From positions 1-39,457 of the forward strand of contig JAHENF010000028.1 of assembly GCA_024643255.1 (NCBI GenBank): 39,457 bases of DNA. Reading direction: 5' to 3'. Source of the DNA: Ilumatobacteraceae bacterium. GTDB lineage: Bacteria > Actinomycetota > Acidimicrobiia > Acidimicrobiales > Ilumatobacteraceae. Shown here piece after piece: positions 16,390 through 24,773 of the stretch; within the stretch, counting starts at the first letter, position 1, and each line of letters begins with the position of its first letter. The notes under the pieces were generated by a model. It saw nothing but the letters and a program-made list of their open reading frames with translations, searched no databases and was not told where the DNA came from. A program made the translations under genes and the position numbers.

Positions 16390-16974
16390 TCAGACCGGGC
16401 GGTCCTGCTTGTCCTTCTTCGCCGCCTTCTGCGCCTTCTTCCATTCACGCACCTTGCCGAGCGACGCCTCGTCGTGCACGTCGGCCACCGATCGGGGAGT
16501 CTCGTCGCCGAACTTGCCTGCGGTCTCGCGCCAACCTGCCAGCTCGACACCCTGCGACTTGCCGAGGATGGCGATGAAGATCTTCGACTTCTCCTCGCCG
16601 TATCCGGGCAGCGCACGCAGCCGGCGGTACACCTCGTCGGCGTCGTCGACGCCCTTCCAGATGTTGACAGCGTTGCCCTTGTAGTCCGCGACGAGGGCCT
16701 CGCACACGGCGTGGATGCGCTTGCCCATCGAGCCGGGGAAGCGATGGATCGCGGGCTTCTCGCAGCAGATCGACACGAACTCCTCGACGTCCATCGCGGC
16801 GATCCTCTTCGGGTCGAGATGTCCGAGTCGGGCCTTGAGTGTCGACGGGCCGTTGAACGCCCACTCCATCGGGACCTGCTGGTCGAGCAGCATGCCGATC
16901 AGGAGCGCGTCGGCGTTGGTGTTCAGCAGCTTGTCAGCTGCGGTGTTCCCGGTGATGAACAGCGTTCCGGCCAT
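16390..16974 (-). CDS. HhH-GPD family protein (TIGR03252-type)
   Basis: 194 residues. It matches from memory the actinobacterial TIGR03252 set, uncharacterised relatives of the HhH-GPD base-excision glycosylases. Visible features are LLIGMLLDQQVPMEWAF near the N-terminus and a helix-hairpin-helix-like LRALPGYGEEKSKIFIAILG at ~125-145, where LPGYGxxKA is the DNA-backbone-binding hairpin. A lysine-rich tail (WKKAQKAAKKDKQ) follows. No catalytic Lys of AlkA/Nth type is evident where I would expect it, so glycosylase activity is unproven. A DNA-repair role is inferred. A TAGGTT box 6 bases upstream indicates a leaderless start. Confidence 0.82.
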   Translation of the reverse strand: MAGTLFITGNTAADKLLNTNADALLIGMLLDQQVPMEWAFNGPSTLKARLGHLDPKRIAAMDVEEFVSICCEKPAIHRFPGSMGKRIHAVCEALVADYKGNAVNIWKGVDDADEVYRRLRALPGYGEEKSKIFIAILGKSQGVELAGWRETAGKFGDETPRSVADVHDEASLGKVREWKKAQKAAKKDKQDRPV

Positions 16975-16980
16975 GCGCTC

Positions 16981-16986
16981 AACCTA
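16981..16986 (-). promoter_or_regulatory. Leaderless-type -10 box (TAGGTT)
   Basis: TAGGTT on the minus strand, 6 bases before ATG 16974 of the HhH-GPD gene. Nothing else is recognisable in the 116-base gap up to the end of aceE. Confidence 0.5.
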
Positions 16987-17090
16987 CCGAAGAGCCGTCG
17001 GCCCAGGCGCGCCCGGCGACGGGAGCGCCAGCGGACGAGCCGGAGATCGGACGACCTCGATCGTCGACCACCGGCGTGCGGTGAGGCCGA

Positions 17091-19814
17091 TCAACTCGAG
17101 TACGGGTCGATGGCGTCGGGGTCGATGTCGTAGCGGGCGATGGCGTCTTCGACGACGTCCTCGCTCACCTTGCCATCGGCGAGCAGGCCGTCGAGGACGG
17201 CGAGCACGACGTGGCCGGTGTCGACCTCGAAATGCCGGCGCAGCGCCTCGCGGGTGTCGGAGCGGCCCATGCCGTCGGTGCCGAGTGGCACGAACGTGCG
17301 GTCGTGGATGAACCGCTGCACCTGCTCGGGCACGATCTTCATGAAGTCGGACACCGCGGTGATCGGGCCCTGTGACTCGGCGAGGATCTGCGCGACCCGC
17401 GGGACGCGTGGTTCCTGTGAGGGGTGCAGCCGGTTCCAACGTTCCGCGGCGAGCGCTTCCTCCCGCAGCGACTTGTACGACGTCGCCGACCACAGCTCGG
17501 CGCCGACGCCGTAGTGCTCGGCGAGGTCGGCTGCCGCTTCGCGCGCGGCGGTGTGCGCCGTGCCCGAGAACAGGATCGTGGCGGGAATCGACGTGTCGGC
17601 CGGTGCGTCGGCGAACTTGTAGAGCCCCTCGACGATCGCTTCGGCGAGCCCCGGCGTGTCGGGCATCGGCGGCATCTCGTAGTTCTCGTTGTAGAGCGTG
17701 ATGTAGTAGAAGACGTCGGTCTCCTCGGCCGGTCCGCCGCCGTACATCCGGTTCATGCCGGCTTGCACGATGGCGCCCATCTCGTAGGCGAACGCCGGGT
17801 CGTACGCCTGAACGGCGGGGACGGTCGATGCCAGCACGAGGCTGTGACCGTCCTGGTGCTGGAGCCCTTCGCCGAGCAGCGTGGTGCGTCCGGCCGTGGC
17901 GGCCATCAGGAACCCGCGTGTGCGCATGTCGGCGGCCTGCCAGATGAGGTCGCCCACGCGCTGGAATCCGAACATCGAATAGAACGTGTAGAACGGCACC
18001 ATCGGAACGCCCCGCGTTGCGTAGGCCGTGCCGGCTGCGATGAAGCTCGCCATCGAGCCGGCCTCGGTGATGCCTTCTTCGAGAATCTGGCCCTTGGTCG
18101 ACTCGGAGTACGACAGCAGCAGGTCGTGGTCGACCGGCTCGTACTTCTGCCCTTGCGAGGCATAGATGTTGAGTTCACGGAACAGCGCGTCCATGCCGAA
18201 GGTGCGCGCCTCGTCGGGGATGATCGGCACGACCCGGGGCCCGATGTGTTCGTCTCGGGCGAGTCCGCGAAGCAGACGTGTGAACGCCATCGTCGTCGAC
18301 ACCTCTTGCCCGTTCGAGCCCGCCCGGACCTCGGCGAAGGGTCCGTCGCCGGGGAGGTCGAGCGGTCGGCGGGCGACGGTGGTCCGCTTGGGGATCGAGC
18401 CGTCGAGCGCCTTGCGGCGCTCCATCATGTACTGGTACTCGATCGAGTCCTTCGCCAGGGTGATGTAGGGAGGGTGTTCGGCGTCGAGGCCTTCGTCTGG
18501 AATGACGTCCTCGAGATGCAGACGGTCGCGCATCGCGATGATCTGATCCTTGGTCATCTTCTTGATCTGGTGGGTCGAGTTGCGGCCCTCGAAGCCGGGC
18601 CCGAGCGTCCATCCCTTGATGGTCTTGCACAGGATGACGGTCGGACGCCCCGAGCCGAGGTTCTCGGTCGCGGCCTTGTAGGCCGCGTAGAGCTTGCGGT
18701 AGTCGTGGCCACCGCGGGGCAGCGAGAGCAACTCATCGTCGCTGAGGTGAGCGACCATCTTGCGCAGCCGCTCGTCGGGGCCGAAGAAGTTGTCGCGGAT
18801 GTAGGCACCGTCCTCGATGGCGTACCGCTGGAACTCGCCGTCGACGGTGGTGTTCATCTGGTTGAGCAGTACGCCGTCCTTGTCCTGGGCGAGCAGGTCG
18901 TCCCACTTCGAACCCCAGATGACCTTGATGACGTTCCAGCCCGCGCCGCGGAAGGTGGCCTCGAGTTCCTGGATGACCTTGCCGTTGCCGCGCACGGGCC
19001 CGTCGAGGCGCTGCAGGTTGCAGTTGACGACGAAGACCAGGTTGTCGAGCTGCTCGCGTGAGGCGAGGGAGATCGCGCCGAGCGTTTCGGGTTCGTCGCA
19101 CTCGCCGTCGCCCAGGAAGGCCCAGACGCGGCTGTTGCTCGTGTCGTCGACGTGGCGGTTCTGGAGGTAGCGGTTGAATCGGGCGTGGTAGAGCGCCGTA
19201 ATCGGGCCCAGGCCCATCGACACCGTGGGGAACTCCCAGAAGTCGGGCATCAAGCGGGGGTGCGGGTACGACGAGAGCCCGCGACCGTCACGGCCGATCT
19301 CACGGCGGAAGTGGTCGAGGTCGTCCTCGGTCAGGCGGCCTTCGAGGAACGCTCGTGCGTACACACCGGGGGCGGCATGGCCCTGGAAGTAGACATGGTC
19401 GCCCGGTGTGCCGTCGTCCTTGCCGCGGAAGAAGTGGTTGAAGCCGATCTCGTACAGCGATGCCGAGCTCGCGAACGTCGAGAGGTGGCCGCCGATGCCG
19501 TCGGCGGTCTTGTTCGCCCGAACGACCATCATCGCGGCGTTCCAGCGGATGAATGCCCGGATGCGTCGCTCGATGTGCTCGTCGCCCGGGAACCACGGCT
19601 CCTGTTCGCGTGGGATCGTGTTGACGTACGGCGTCGACACCGTCGCCGGGAACGACACCTGGCTCTCGGTCGCGCGCTCCATGAGCCGGCTCAACAGGTA
19701 CCGCGCCCGGGTCTTGCCGTGCGTGTCGACGACGGCGTCGAGGCTGTCCAACCATTCCCTGGTCTCCGTGGGATCGATGTCGGGCAGCTGATGGACGTGG
19801 CCGTCGAAGATCAT
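17091..19814 (-). CDS. aceE: Pyruvate dehydrogenase E1 component, homodimeric type
   Basis: 907 residues from ATG 19814, the usual length of homodimeric AceE. It oxidatively decarboxylates pyruvate with thiamine diphosphate and acetylates the lipoyl group of E2. The ThDP motif GDGECDEPETLGAISLASRE to NCN spans residues 235-266. HHF-type segments (FNHFFRGKDDGTPGDHVYFQ) and SYPHPRLMPDFWEFPTVSMG are characteristic of the family. The frame opens 22 codons further upstream, but IFDGHVHQLPDIDPTETREW is the natural N-terminus. It stands alone here. Its partners, E3 (30928) and an E2-type protein (32366), lie 11 kb away with the lipoylation enzyme. Its 5' leader carries a very G-rich tract (see 19871-19906). 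Confidence 0.96.
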   Translation of the reverse strand: MIFDGHVHQLPDIDPTETREWLDSLDAVVDTHGKTRARYLLSRLMERATESQVSFPATVSTPYVNTIPREQEPWFPGDEHIERRIRAFIRWNAAMMVVRANKTADGIGGHLSTFASSASLYEIGFNHFFRGKDDGTPGDHVYFQGHAAPGVYARAFLEGRLTEDDLDHFRREIGRDGRGLSSYPHPRLMPDFWEFPTVSMGLGPITALYHARFNRYLQNRHVDDTSNSRVWAFLGDGECDEPETLGAISLASREQLDNLVFVVNCNLQRLDGPVRGNGKVIQELEATFRGAGWNVIKVIWGSKWDDLLAQDKDGVLLNQMNTTVDGEFQRYAIEDGAYIRDNFFGPDERLRKMVAHLSDDELLSLPRGGHDYRKLYAAYKAATENLGSGRPTVILCKTIKGWTLGPGFEGRNSTHQIKKMTKDQIIAMRDRLHLEDVIPDEGLDAEHPPYITLAKDSIEYQYMMERRKALDGSIPKRTTVARRPLDLPGDGPFAEVRAGSNGQEVSTTMAFTRLLRGLARDEHIGPRVVPIIPDEARTFGMDALFRELNIYASQGQKYEPVDHDLLLSYSESTKGQILEEGITEAGSMASFIAAGTAYATRGVPMVPFYTFYSMFGFQRVGDLIWQAADMRTRGFLMAATAGRTTLLGEGLQHQDGHSLVLASTVPAVQAYDPAFAYEMGAIVQAGMNRMYGGGPAEETDVFYYITLYNENYEMPPMPDTPGLAEAIVEGLYKFADAPADTSIPATILFSGTAHTAAREAAADLAEHYGVGAELWSATSYKSLREEALAAERWNRLHPSQEPRVPRVAQILAESQGPITAVSDFMKIVPEQVQRFIHDRTFVPLGTDGMGRSDTREALRRHFEVDTGHVVLAVLDGLLADGKVSEDVVEDAIARYDIDPDAIDPYSS

Positions 19815-19870
19815 GCGGGCCAGTCTCGCAGTGTTACCGGCCGGTACGCACCGCTTGCCCTCTCGTCTCT

Positions 19871-19906
19871 CACCCCCCACCCCCTACCCACCCCCCAACC
19901 ACCCCC
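19871..19906 (-). other. G-quadruplex-type tract in the aceE leader
   Basis: The plus strand is almost only C with A/T interruptions, so the minus strand, which is the aceE sense strand, has G5, G6, G3, G5 and G6 runs separated by 1-5 bases. This is an intramolecular four-tract arrangement with short loops, 57 to 92 bases before the aceE ATG. Confidence 0.6.
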
Positions 19907-19953
19907 AAATTCGGAGCCAATGTCGCGCTGAGCGGGACGTTGAGTCCGAATTT
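19907..19953. repeat. Long imperfect hairpin between aceE and rnhA
   Basis: AAATTCGGA (19907-19915) pairs exactly with TCCGAATTT (19945-19953). After a 2x2 internal loop, CAATGTC (19918-19924) pairs with GACGTTG (19936-19942, one G-T wobble). Inside, CGC/GCG closes a TGA loop. Both genes point away from it, so a simple terminator role is unlikely. Confidence 0.7.
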
Positions 19954-19954
19954 C

Positions 19955-19987
19955 GGGTGTTTCGGGGTGTTTCGGGGTGTTTTGGGG
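19955..19987 (+). repeat. 10-base direct repeat forming a G-quadruplex-type tract before rnhA
   Basis: TTTCGGGGTG-type units recur at an exact 10-base period: G runs at 19955-57, 19964-67, 19974-77 and 19984-87, with 6-base loops. The tract lies on the rnhA sense strand 21-54 bases before its ATG and mirrors the G tract on the aceE side of the hairpin. Confidence 0.65.
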
Positions 19988-19994
19988 TGGTGAG

Positions 19995-20000
19995 TAGGGT
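19995..20000 (+). promoter_or_regulatory. Leaderless-type -10 box (TAGGGT)
   Basis: TAGGGT followed by 8 bases and ATG 20009 of rnhA. If used, the G-rich repeat upstream would be promoter DNA rather than mRNA leader. Confidence 0.45.
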
Positions 20001-20008
20001 CTGGGCGG

Positions 20009-20461
20009 ATGACATCCCTCGTGATCTACACCGACGGAGCGTGCAGCGGGAATCCCGGTCCTGGCGGCTGGGCCTGGGCGGTCGCCCCGAGCGGTGAGCC
20101 GCACGGTGCGGGGGGCGAGGAGCACACGACCAACCAACGCATGGAGATCCATGCCGTCCTCGACGCGCTGCAGACCCACGCGTCGGTGGCCGATGACCAC
20201 GGCGCGCCCATGCCGATCGAGATCGTCTCGGACTCCACCTACGTCGTCAACTGCTTCCGCGATCGGTGGTGGGTGAAATGGGAACGCAACGGTTGGAAGA
20301 ACTCCAAGCGCGAGCCCGTGGCCAACGTCGATCTGTGGAAGCCGTTGATCGAGCTCGTCGGCGCCGGTGACGTGTCCTTCCGCTGGGTGAAGGGGCACAG
20401 TGGCGACCCGATGAACGACCTGGTCGACCGGTTGGCAGTCGCCGCCGTCCCGAACCGGTAG
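20009..20461 (+). CDS. rnhA: Ribonuclease HI
   Basis: 150 residues, the normal length for bacterial RNase HI. It cleaves the RNA strand of RNA-DNA hybrids during replication and R-loop removal. The four metal-binding acidic residues are visible: Asp9 in YTDGACSGNPGPGGWA, Glu46 in QRMEIHAV, Asp75 in VSDSTYV and Asp140 in NDLVD. The catalytic-loop His130 is in VKGHSGDP, and the basic handle region WWVKWERNGWKNSK is present. It is divergent from aceE and followed by a large secreted protein gene with its own promoter. Confidence 0.96.
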   Translation: MTSLVIYTDGACSGNPGPGGWAWAVAPSGEPHGAGGEEHTTNQRMEIHAVLDALQTHASVADDHGAPMPIEIVSDSTYVVNCFRDRWWVKWERNGWKNSKREPVANVDLWKPLIELVGAGDVSFRWVKGHSGDPMNDLVDRLAVAAVPNR

Positions 20462-20464
20462 GCC

Positions 20465-20510
20465 GTCGGTGCCGACACGCTGGGGATTCTCAGGAAGGTG
20501 TCAAGAATCC
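20465..20510 (+). terminator. Possible terminator hairpins after rnhA
   Basis: GTCGG-TG-CCGAC (20465-20476) directly follows the rnhA stop. A second inverted repeat, GGATTCT (20484-20490) / AGAATCC (20504-20510), comes next. There is no T tract, as is common in high-GC actinobacteria. The assignment rests on position and structure only. Confidence 0.4.
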
Positions 20511-20566
20511 ACCTCGGCGTGACGAAACCATTCACATGCTGACGATGCCGCCGCGTCGCTACACAT

Positions 20567-20572
20567 TACAAT
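20567..20572 (+). promoter_or_regulatory. Leaderless-type -10 box (TACAAT)
   Basis: TACAAT, close to the consensus TATAAT, lies 8 bases before ATG 20581. It selects that ATG over the in-frame ATG at 20536, which would lie upstream of the box. No clear -35. Confidence 0.6.
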
Positions 20573-20580
20573 TGCGTTAC

Positions 20581-23500
20581 ATGCGCCGAGCAACGATCGC
20601 CCTGGCCGTCGCGCTCGGCATCACCGTCGTGCCCGCTGCGGCGCCCTCGAACACTGCCGTCGCCGCCAGCAACGACATCGTGGCGGTGGTCGTCGACGGC
20701 ACCGGCCTGGGCCACGGCCGCGGGATGAGTCAGTGGGGTGCGTACGGCTGGGCGGTCGACGAATCGAAGGATTGGACATGGATCCTCGACCACTACTACG
20801 GCGGGACGGTGCTCGGCGACGTCAACACCGCGCAGGCTCGCATCAGCGTGCGCCTCAGCGCGCTCGACGGCCTCACCACCGTCGGGGTCGTCTCGGGGTC
20901 GGGGAACGTCGCCGCGGCGGGGCAGTCGAGTCGGTCGATGTACGCGAAGGAAGTCGCGACCAACCAGTTCCAGCTCTACGGGTCGACCTCGGTGGCCTGT
21001 CCGAACTCGACCGCCATGATCGTGCCGAACGGGCCGATTGCGAAGGCCTCGACCAACACGACGGCGGTCATCCAGATCCAGACGTTCCTCAACGCCTACC
21101 GGATCAGCGGTGACGCCACGCTTGCGATCGACGGGTCGTTCGGCAACCTGACCGAGGCACGCCTCAAGGACTGGCAGACCGACCAGTACGTCAGCGGCTA
21201 CGCCCTGTCGGCGGATGGCATCTGGAACGCCGACGACGCCGCTCGGGCGCGGTCGCTGATCGGCAGCAGCACCGGCGCGGTGACCTGGACACCGCTCGGC
21301 TCGCCCGTGGCGGGCCCGATCACCTTCACGAACGCCAGCGGCGAGAACTCTGCTGCCGCGCCCACGTCGGTGCTCGGCGTCTGCAGTGCCAGCGGTGCAG
21401 TCACCCACTACCGAGGCCGGATCGTGATCCACAACGTGGCCGCCGAATCCAACGCGAACCGCGTCGTCAACGACGTCAAGACCGAGGACTACCTCCGCGG
21501 TGTCGTCTCCAAGGAGATCTCGGCGAGTTGGGCCGACGCGGGCGGCGGCAAGGGCGTGCAGGCGGTGCAGGCCCAGGCAGTGGCAGCGCGCTCGTACGGG
21601 TTGCAGCAGAACCGGTATGCGTATGCGTCGATCTGCGACTCCCAGTCGTGTCAGGTGTACGGCGGCGCGGCGACCCGATCGTCGGCGGCCGGCGCGGCCG
21701 TGTCGGTCGAGGACCCCCGAACCGATGCCGCGATCGTCGCGACTGCCGGCAAGGTCCGCAAGTGGCCCGTCGGCCACCCCCAGGCCGGACAGGTCGTCGC
21801 CACCGAATTCTCGGCGTCCAACGGCCCGCGGACCGCCGGTGGCGTGTTCACTCCGGTCGACGACGCGGCTGGGGACGACACCGACAAGAACCCGAACCAC
21901 CTGTGGACCCGCGTCCTCGATGCCGACACCCTCGCGGCGCGCTACGGGCTCGGCAGGCTGACGTCGGCCGCGATGGTCGAGGCCGCGAGCACGGTCAACC
22001 AGCAGTTCGACGGCATCTGGTTCAACGACGTCGTGCTCACCGGCACGAACGGTTCCGTCCGCATTCCGGCGTGGGACTTCCGCAGCGCCTACGGGCTTCC
22101 CTCGCCGGGGTTCACACTCAGGACGATCACTCGTGACACCCGTGCGAAGACCGTTGCGCTGATCGGCGACTCCGTCGGGAACTCGGTGGCGGCATCGTCG
22201 ACGTCCGAGTTCCGGACGCTGGCGGATGGCACGTTCACGTCGTTGCGCGTCGACGCCGTCGTGAGCCGGTGCACCACCACGACCTCGTGTCCGGGCACGT
22301 CCGGTGTCGAGGCGGCCGCCGCCCTGCCGGCCGGGCTCGACGTGGCGATCGTCGAACTCGGCTACAACGACTCACCCTCGACGTTCGCCGCGTCGATCGA
22401 CGCGATGATGGCGGCGCTCCAGGCACGAGGCGTCCGTCAGGTCGTCTGGGTGAACATGGCCGACATCCGGACGTCCGGTGGCGCATCGGTCTACGCGCCG
22501 GCGAACGCTGCGCTCGCCGCCGCCCGAACTCGATGGTCGAACCTGACCGTGCTCGACTGGAACAAGGCGAGCGCCGGACCGGAGCGACCACGTTGGTTCA
22601 GCGACGGCGTGCACCTGACCACCACCGGACGGGCGCAGTTCTCGCTCTGGCTCCGCCAGCAACTGCTGGCATTGGCTCCGAGCCACTGGCTCGCTCCGCC
22701 GAAGATCATCCAGTTGCCCGTCGTCGGCCGTCAGCTCGTCGGGGCCGACGGCGTCACCCGCATGATTCCCGCCGATGCCGCCGCGGTCTCGGTCAATGTG
22801 ACCTCCGTCGACGCGGTGAGCCAGGGATTCGTCACCGTGTGGCCGTGCGGCGTGGACCGCCCGACGGCGTCGAACGTCAACTTCCCCGGTGGGTCGCGAG
22901 TGGCGAACGGCGTCATTGCGCCGATCGGGGCGAACGGCGCAATCTGTCTGTATTCACATGCCGGGAGCGATCTCGTCGTCGATGTGGCGGGGTGGTTCGC
23001 CGGCGGTTCGAATCCGTCCTTCGTGGGAGCGATTCCGCAACGGCTCCTCGACACCCGTGACGGAACGGGTGGTCGACTCGGACGGGTCACTCCGTCGAAG
23101 CCCGTGCGCCTCCAGGTGGCCGGAGCAGGCGTCAAGCTGGCCAACGGAGCCACATCGACCGTTCCGCCTGGCGCCAGTGCGGTTGCACTGAACGTGGTCG
23201 CTGTCGATCCGCTCGCATCCGGCTTCGTCACGGCGTGGCCGTGTGGCGCGGCTCGGCCCACGGCCTCGAATCTGAATTTCGCCCCGGGTCAGCGCATTGC
23301 CAACAACGTGGTCGTCCCGATGGCCGCCGACGGATCGGTCTGCCTGTACACGCATGCCGACACCGACCTGGTCGTCGACCTCGCCGGATGGTTCGAGACC
23401 TCCGCCACCGGCGGGCTCGTCGCGGGCGTTCCCACGCGACTCGTCGACACCCGTGACGGAACGGGTGGTCGTCGCGGCGTCGTGACGCCGGCGACGCCGC

Positions 23501-23871
23501 TGACGGTGCCGGTTGTCGGAGCCAAGATCCCGGTCGGCGCAACGGCTCGGACGATCCCGGCCGATGCCGTCGCGGTGGCGCTCAATCTCACGATCGTCGA
23601 TTCCATCGGTCAGGGCTTCGCCACCGTGTGGCCGTGCGGCACGGCGCGACCGACCGCCTCGAACGTGAACTTCAAACCGGGCACTCGTGTCGCCAACGGG
23701 GTGATCGCCTCGGTCGGCTCGAACGGAGCGGTCTGTGTGTACGTGCACTCGAACGCCCACGTGGTGGTCGACGTGACCGGCTGGTTCGCCGGAGCCGAAC
23801 CGGGAGTGGTCGGAGGAACGCCGCTGCGGATCGTCGACACCCGCGTGCAACTGGGCCCGGCACCGAGCTGA
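20581..23871 (+). CDS. Secreted SpoIID/LytB-domain protein with PG-binding, SGNH and triple C-terminal repeats
   Basis: 1096 residues. Signal peptide MRRATIALAVALGITVVPAA with cleavage near Ala29. A GLGHGRGMSQWGAYGWA motif follows at 43-57; it belongs to SpoIID-family proteins but is usually C-terminal. A peptidoglycan-binding-like segment (residues ~165-225, IDGSFGNLTEARLKDWQ) is inserted. The SpoIID core spans ~275-500 (VKTEDYLRGVVSKEISASW, then AVQAQAVAARSYGLQQ). An SGNH-hydrolase domain spans ~523-700 with Ser531 in GDS, Asn596 in GYND, and Asp675/His678 in DGVHL. From ~715 to the end are three ~125-residue repeats, each with DAVAVALNLT-like, GFVTVWPCG, RPTASNVNF, VVVDVAGWF and RLLDTRDGTGG motifs. 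It is probably a cell-wall enzyme acting outside the membrane; SpoIID trims glycan strands of denuded peptidoglycan, and the SGNH part could be an esterase. Confidence 0.85.
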   Translation: MRRATIALAVALGITVVPAAAPSNTAVAASNDIVAVVVDGTGLGHGRGMSQWGAYGWAVDESKDWTWILDHYYGGTVLGDVNTAQARISVRLSALDGLTTVGVVSGSGNVAAAGQSSRSMYAKEVATNQFQLYGSTSVACPNSTAMIVPNGPIAKASTNTTAVIQIQTFLNAYRISGDATLAIDGSFGNLTEARLKDWQTDQYVSGYALSADGIWNADDAARARSLIGSSTGAVTWTPLGSPVAGPITFTNASGENSAAAPTSVLGVCSASGAVTHYRGRIVIHNVAAESNANRVVNDVKTEDYLRGVVSKEISASWADAGGGKGVQAVQAQAVAARSYGLQQNRYAYASICDSQSCQVYGGAATRSSAAGAAVSVEDPRTDAAIVATAGKVRKWPVGHPQAGQVVATEFSASNGPRTAGGVFTPVDDAAGDDTDKNPNHLWTRVLDADTLAARYGLGRLTSAAMVEAASTVNQQFDGIWFNDVVLTGTNGSVRIPAWDFRSAYGLPSPGFTLRTITRDTRAKTVALIGDSVGNSVAASSTSEFRTLADGTFTSLRVDAVVSRCTTTTSCPGTSGVEAAAALPAGLDVAIVELGYNDSPSTFAASIDAMMAALQARGVRQVVWVNMADIRTSGGASVYAPANAALAAARTRWSNLTVLDWNKASAGPERPRWFSDGVHLTTTGRAQFSLWLRQQLLALAPSHWLAPPKIIQLPVVGRQLVGADGVTRMIPADAAAVSVNVTSVDAVSQGFVTVWPCGVDRPTASNVNFPGGSRVANGVIAPIGANGAICLYSHAGSDLVVDVAGWFAGGSNPSFVGAIPQRLLDTRDGTGGRLGRVTPSKPVRLQVAGAGVKLANGATSTVPPGASAVALNVVAVDPLASGFVTAWPCGAARPTASNLNFAPGQRIANNVVVPMAADGSVCLYTHADTDLVVDLAGWFETSATGGLVAGVPTRLVDTRDGTGGRRGVVTPATPLTVPVVGAKIPVGATARTIPADAVAVALNLTIVDSIGQGFATVWPCGTARPTASNVNFKPGTRVANGVIASVGSNGAVCVYVHSNAHVVVDVTGWFAGAEPGVVGGTPLRIVDTRVQLGPAPS
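22711..23865 (+). repeat. Three in-frame C-terminal repeats of the SpoIID/SGNH protein
   Basis: Three consecutive copies of roughly 370-400 bases encode the WPCG...SNVNF...VVDVAGWF...LLDTRDG unit. They match one another clearly at the protein level; some stretches, such as the RLLDTRDGTGGR coding segment, are nearly identical at DNA level. The unit is familiar from secreted proteins of Acidimicrobiia. It is probably a beta-rich wall- or carbohydrate-binding module (inference). Confidence 0.75.
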
Positions 23872-23905
23872 CCTGCCGGATTCCTCGTTCGGGCCGTCGG
23901 GCGAA

Positions 23906-23911
23906 TAGGTT
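23906..23911 (+). promoter_or_regulatory. Leaderless-type -10 box (TAGGTT)
   Basis: TAGGTT followed by 8 bases and ATG 23920 of the SDR gene. The 48-base gap after the secreted protein gene holds no other signal. Confidence 0.45.
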
Positions 23912-23919
23912 TCGCGCCC

Positions 23920-24696
23920 ATGGACATTTCTGGCGCAAGCGCAATCGTCACCGGTGGAGCCTCGGGTATCGGAGCCGCGTCAGCGCGGATGCTGGCGGCC
24001 CGAGGAGCCAAGGTGGTCATCGCCGACCTGCAGGAGGACAAGGGCAACGAACTCGCCGATGAAATCGGCGGCGCGTTCTGCAAGGTCGACGTGACGAACA
24101 CCGATGACATCGTCAACGCCGTCGAGATGGCGAAGTCGATGGGGCCGGTTCGGGTGCTGATCAACTCCGCCGGCATCGGTTGGGCGCAGCGCACCGTCGG
24201 CAAGGACGGCACGCTCGACTCGGCCGCCAACCTCGATGCGTTCAAGAAGGTCGTTGCGATCAACCTGATCGGCACCTTCGACTGCATCCGCGTCGCCGCG
24301 ACGGCGATGAGCACGACGGAGCCGCTCGAGTACGGCGAGCGTGGCGCGATCGTCAACATCGCGTCGGTGGCCGCGTTCGACGGCCAGATCGGCCAGGCCA
24401 GCTATTCCGCTTCGAAGGGTGGCGTCGTCGGCATGACCCTGCCGATCGCCCGTGACCTCTCCGCCATCGGCATTCGCGTCAACACCGTCGCCCCCGGCCT
24501 CATCGACACGCCGATCTACGGCGAGGGCGAGGCCAGCGAGGCGTTCAAGGAGAACCTGCAGAAGGGGGTGCTGTTCCCGAAGCGTCTCGGCGATCCCGAG
24601 CAGCTCGCGTCGATGGTGATCGAGTGTGTGACGAACAGCTACATGAACGCCGAGACGATTCGCGTCGACGGCGGCATCCGCATGCCTCCGAAGTGA
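23920..24696 (+). CDS. SDR dehydrogenase, type II 3-hydroxyacyl-CoA dehydrogenase-like
   Basis: 258 residues, classical SDR. Cofactor motif TGGASGIGAASAR (11-23). VIADLQEDKG after the second strand has the Asp that favours NAD over NADP. NSAGIG matches the NNAG site, with catalytic Ser in VNIASVAAF and Tyr/Lys in ASYSASKGG. PGLIDTPIYGEGEASEAFKE, LFPKRLGDPEQLASMV and the VDGGIRM end match the HSD17B10 / 2-methyl-3-hydroxybutyryl-CoA dehydrogenase subgroup, which works in beta-oxidation and isoleucine breakdown. No other beta-oxidation gene is adjacent, so the substrate is an inference from sequence similarity. Confidence 0.85.
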   Translation: MDISGASAIVTGGASGIGAASARMLAARGAKVVIADLQEDKGNELADEIGGAFCKVDVTNTDDIVNAVEMAKSMGPVRVLINSAGIGWAQRTVGKDGTLDSAANLDAFKKVVAINLIGTFDCIRVAATAMSTTEPLEYGERGAIVNIASVAAFDGQIGQASYSASKGGVVGMTLPIARDLSAIGIRVNTVAPGLIDTPIYGEGEASEAFKENLQKGVLFPKRLGDPEQLASMVIECVTNSYMNAETIRVDGGIRMPPK

Positions 24697-24714
24697 CGCT
24701 GGGCGGCCGACCTT

Positions 24715-24770
24715 GACGTTTGCGGCATTGTTTGGTTGGGACGGCTCAACCAGAACTCGCCACAAACGTC
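24715..24770. repeat. Palindromic intergenic repeat element, copy A (possible bidirectional terminator)
   Basis: Arms GACGTTTGCGGC (24715-24726) and GCCACAAACGTC (24759-24770) pair with one mismatch. An inner stem TGGTTG (24733-24738) / CAACCA (24747-24752) closes on GGGACGGCT. It fills the gap between convergent SDR and argJ-like genes. The arms and the GGTTGGGACGGC core recur at 36917-37023. Confidence 0.75.
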
Positions 24771-24773
24771 GGA

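Noticed and set aside
17424-19061. Plus-strand open frame of 545 codons
   Set aside because: Entirely antisense to aceE, whose motifs are unambiguous. The product has no recognisable domain.
20566-21900. Minus-strand open frame of 444 codons
   Set aside because: Antisense to the SpoIID/SGNH protein; composition is typical of a shadow frame.
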